NCBI GenBank assembly: GCA_964554765.1
Contig: CAZKPS010000003.1
Coordinates: forward strand, 1 to 49,387
Direction of reading: 5' to 3'
DNA: 49,387 nt
Source of the DNA: JAQBQZ01 sp964554765
GTDB lineage: Bacteria; Patescibacteriota; Minisyncoccia; Phycocordibacterales; CAIRYW01
Shown here: in pieces, positions 47,211 through 49,387 of the stretch
How positions within the stretch are numbered: the first letter of the stretch is position 1
How the letters are laid out: each line of letters opens with the position of its first letter
Translations under genes and position numbers: made by a program
Notes under the pieces: model-generated
Databases searched by the model: none
What the model saw: the letters and a program-made list of their open reading frames with translations, nothing else
What the model was told of the DNA's origin: nothing

Positions 47211-48488
47211 TTATTTTTTTTCCTCTATTATTTTTTTAAAAATTTTAATTTTCTCTTCAGCAGTGAATTTAATATCAAACTTCCTTGCCCATATCGAGCT
47301 TTTTTGACCCATTTGATCTCTTACATCTTTTGGTAGTAATGACATTTTTAGAATTGCGCCTGTGAGCGAGTTAATATCATCAATTGGTACAATAAAGCCA
47401 TTTTCACCCTCTTTTACAATTTCAAACATCTCAGGATTTGCATATATAACAACTGGATTACCCATCGCCATACCTTCGAGCAATGCCATAGTGAAGCCAC
47501 ATGCTCTTGGAGTGTTTTCAAGATCAGAAAATGCGTCAACAGACTTCAGAACACGACCCAAATCAAGCTCAGAAAGTCTTCCAAAAAAATGTATTCTATC
47601 CTCAACGTCTTCCTGTGCTGCTAATTTTACCCATTTTGTCTTATCACCTGAACCCCCACATATTACAGCGCCTACATTGTGTCCAGCTTTCTTCAATTTA
47701 CTGATTGCCAATATAAGATGGTCATGACCTTTTCGTGACTCAAATGCACCGACATTACCAATAAGAAATTGGTCCATCGGAAGTCCCATAATCTTACGAA
47801 GCGACTGTTTATCATTACCTATGTCGAGCTTGAGAATACTATAATCACTTCCATCATAGACAAAATCAACTTTGTCCTTTGATAAATAAGCTAAGGGACC
47901 ACGACAGCAATGTGGACCTGGAGCTATAATATAATCAGCGTTTCTTAAAAAGCCAGTCCAATATCTTCTTCTACCAGAATCAGTAAGAGAGCGATTAACT
48001 CCCATAGACAAGTTATGGATTTCTGCATATGTATCAAAAACAACCGGAATTTTGTTTTTCTGTGCAACTTTTGAAACCATAAATGTCTTTATAAGAGCCG
48101 CTTCGGATAAGATAATATCAGGCTTAAATTTTTTAATAAATTCATCCATCTGTACACCATAAGCGGAATATAAAACCGTCTCTACTGAGAATTTAAATAG
48201 GATTCTTGTATGACTAAAAAATAGAAATAAATACAACAACGGGTTTCTGAAAAAATATTTTAATAGGTATAAAACCTTTTTAAATCTACTAGGCTTTGAA
48301 TTATATTCAAAAAAATACTCTGAATCTGCCTCTAGGTCATCCGCATTTTCTGGTTTCCAGACAAAAGTCAAAGCCACCTCATGACCCATCTTTCTCCATT
48401 CTCCGGCACACAATAGAGAAAGTTTAGGTACACCACCATATGGTGGCGGCATACTTTCTCCAGTAGTTCCAGTGATTAGAATTTTCAT
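47211..48488 (-). CDS. Glycosyltransferase, GT4-like (GT-B fold)
   Basis: 425 aa. The N-terminal MKILITGTTGESMPPPYGGVPKLSLLCAGEWRKMGHEVAL has the GGVP loop of GT4 enzymes. In the C-terminal domain are IGNVGAFESRKGHDHLILA, AVICGGSGDKTKWV and the nucleotide-sugar region GFTMALLEGMAMGNPVVIY. A cluster of aromatic/basic residues near 85-115 suggests membrane association. Two bases separate it from gmd, so one operon. Confidence 0.88.
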   Translation of the reverse strand: MKILITGTTGESMPPPYGGVPKLSLLCAGEWRKMGHEVALTFVWKPENADDLEADSEYFFEYNSKPSRFKKVLYLLKYFFRNPLLYLFLFFSHTRILFKFSVETVLYSAYGVQMDEFIKKFKPDIILSEAALIKTFMVSKVAQKNKIPVVFDTYAEIHNLSMGVNRSLTDSGRRRYWTGFLRNADYIIAPGPHCCRGPLAYLSKDKVDFVYDGSDYSILKLDIGNDKQSLRKIMGLPMDQFLIGNVGAFESRKGHDHLILAISKLKKAGHNVGAVICGGSGDKTKWVKLAAQEDVEDRIHFFGRLSELDLGRVLKSVDAFSDLENTPRACGFTMALLEGMAMGNPVVIYANPEMFEIVKEGENGFIVPIDDINSLTGAILKMSLLPKDVRDQMGQKSSIWARKFDIKFTAEEKIKIFKKIIEEKK

Positions 48489-48489
48489 T

Positions 48490-49387
48490 TTAATTATTTA
48501 TATAATTAACTGCATTATGAATAACTTCTGAGACATACTTTAGTTCATCTTCAGTAATATCTGTGCCGCTAGGAAGATAGAGCCCACTTTTTGCATACTT
48601 TGAGGCGATAGGACACTCATCACCCTTCACATACCCCTTTTCAATAAAAATTTGTTGCTCATGGTACGGGATAAAGTCCTCACGAGTCTCTACACCATTA
48701 TCCTTCAGAAATTTAATAAATTCTACTTTTTTATTCTGGAGTTTTCCAGTTAAGACAATATGAAACATCCAAAAAACAGAAAATGCATACGGGGCTTCGT
48801 ACGGCAAAATAATATCCTCGATGTCTTTTAGTGAATTAAGATAATAATTCCCCATAAATCTCTTCATTTCAATAATTTTATCCACTTTTTCCATCTGCCC
48901 CACACCAATTGCAGCCTGTAGGTTTGCCAATCTATAATTATATCCTATAGATTGATGCATAAGTTTCTGCTCTTTACCGAATGATAGAGCTTTAATATTT
49001 CTTATCTTCTCTGCCAATACATCGTCATTGGTTGTTACCATCCCTCCTTCTCCTGTAGTAATAATCTTGTTGGCATACATAGAAAAACATCCAATATTAC
49101 CGATACTTCCAACCATCCGCCCCTTATACTTAGCACCGTGTGCTTCCGCAGCGTCTTCAATCACAAAGAGGTTATGTCTCTTTGCAATCTCAAGTATAGG
49201 ATCCATATCAACTGGATGACCATAAAGATGAACAACCATTATTGCCTTTGTCTTTGATGTAATCTTTGCTTCAATAAGTCCAGGATCAATATTGTATGTT
49301 CTTTCGTCTATATCTATAGGTATTGGAGTGACACCTTCATACAAAGGTGCAAAGATACTAGACATCATTGTCAGTGTAGGAACTATT
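48490..49387 (-). CDS. DegT/DnrJ/EryC1 sugar aminotransferase (5' end beyond window)
   Basis: About 298 residues visible; the frame continues past the right edge (IVPTLTMMSSIFAPLYEG precedes any clear start). Fold-type I PLP enzyme: VVHLYGHPVDMDPILEIAKRHNLFVIEDAAEAHGA, then SMYANKIITTGEGGMVTT with the PLP lysine in ANK, then YNYRLANLQAAIG. It aminates keto-sugars such as GDP-4-keto-6-deoxymannose (perosamine type), consistent with gmd in the same operon. Confidence 0.92.
   Translation of the reverse strand, partial: IVPTLTMMSSIFAPLYEGVTPIPIDIDERTYNIDPGLIEAKITSKTKAIMVVHLYGHPVDMDPILEIAKRHNLFVIEDAAEAHGAKYKGRMVGSIGNIGCFSMYANKIITTGEGGMVTTNDDVLAEKIRNIKALSFGKEQKLMHQSIGYNYRLANLQAAIGVGQMEKVDKIIEMKRFMGNYYLNSLKDIEDIILPYEAPYAFSVFWMFHIVLTGKLQNKKVEFIKFLKDNGVETREDFIPYHEQQIFIEKGYVKGDECPIASKYAKSGLYLPSGTDITEDELKYVSEVIHNAVNYINN

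Overview
The window looks like a chromosome segment of a Patescibacteria/CPR (Parcubacteria-like) bacterium. Reasons: low GC; genes packed almost entirely on the minus strand; archaeal-type UMP kinase; transketolase encoded as two separate halves; a short UvrC; MYG1, DUF305, DUF1653 and many small lone membrane proteins; and a very high density of extragenic palindromes. TGA acts as a normal stop (for example in the 46-aa gene at 19185), so the UGA-recoded CPR lineages are unlikely. The taxon is inferred from gene content only.

Layout. 1-5000: UMP kinase start, TsaC, a phosphomannomutase split in two by a palindrome, NUDIX, CYTH phosphatase and membrane proteins. 5037-8848: class I ribonucleotide reductase; NrdB has Phe at the radical-Tyr site and Glu as first metal ligand, the class Ic pattern. 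9236-12461: FAD oxidoreductase and a membrane redox/metal group (frameshifted DoxX, cytochrome b5-like, DUF305). 12507-15336: PALP-like, cupin and PEP-swivel proteins. 15611-15683: tRNA-Ala(UGC) with an inverted copy of its 3' part beside it. 15761-19075: Ddl, UvrC, FBP aldolase. 19185-26888: PfkB kinase and a pentose-phosphate/glycolysis group (Tkt C- and N-halves, Rpe, RpiB, GAPDH). 28425-37504: GatB, DUF1295, Obg, MYG1, ABC-2 exporter, AI-2E transporter, nucleotidyltransferase-like protein, SecA. 37725-39706: a 23-aa Lys/Ala/Pro peptide, an AT-rich tract, an orphan gene and MurB. 40103-49387: surface-polysaccharide locus (O-antigen ligase-like, cytidylyltransferase, flippase, methyltransferase, two glycosyltransferases, GDP-mannose dehydratase, DegT aminotransferase).

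Three things cut across the window. (1) At least 14 genes have a -10 element, usually the extended form TGn-TAnnnT, exactly 6 or 7 nt before the start codon, which predicts leaderless mRNAs and fixes several starts. (2) Several palindrome families occupy intergenic space. One, of about 135 bp, occurs three times, always directly behind the U-tract of a Rho-independent terminator, with arms that differ between copies but compensate within each copy. Another sits directly against start codons. (3) Small plus-strand genes stand alone between minus-strand operons, and three of them have the stop codon inside their own terminator hairpin. The terminator-linked palindrome is the best candidate for an undescribed element.
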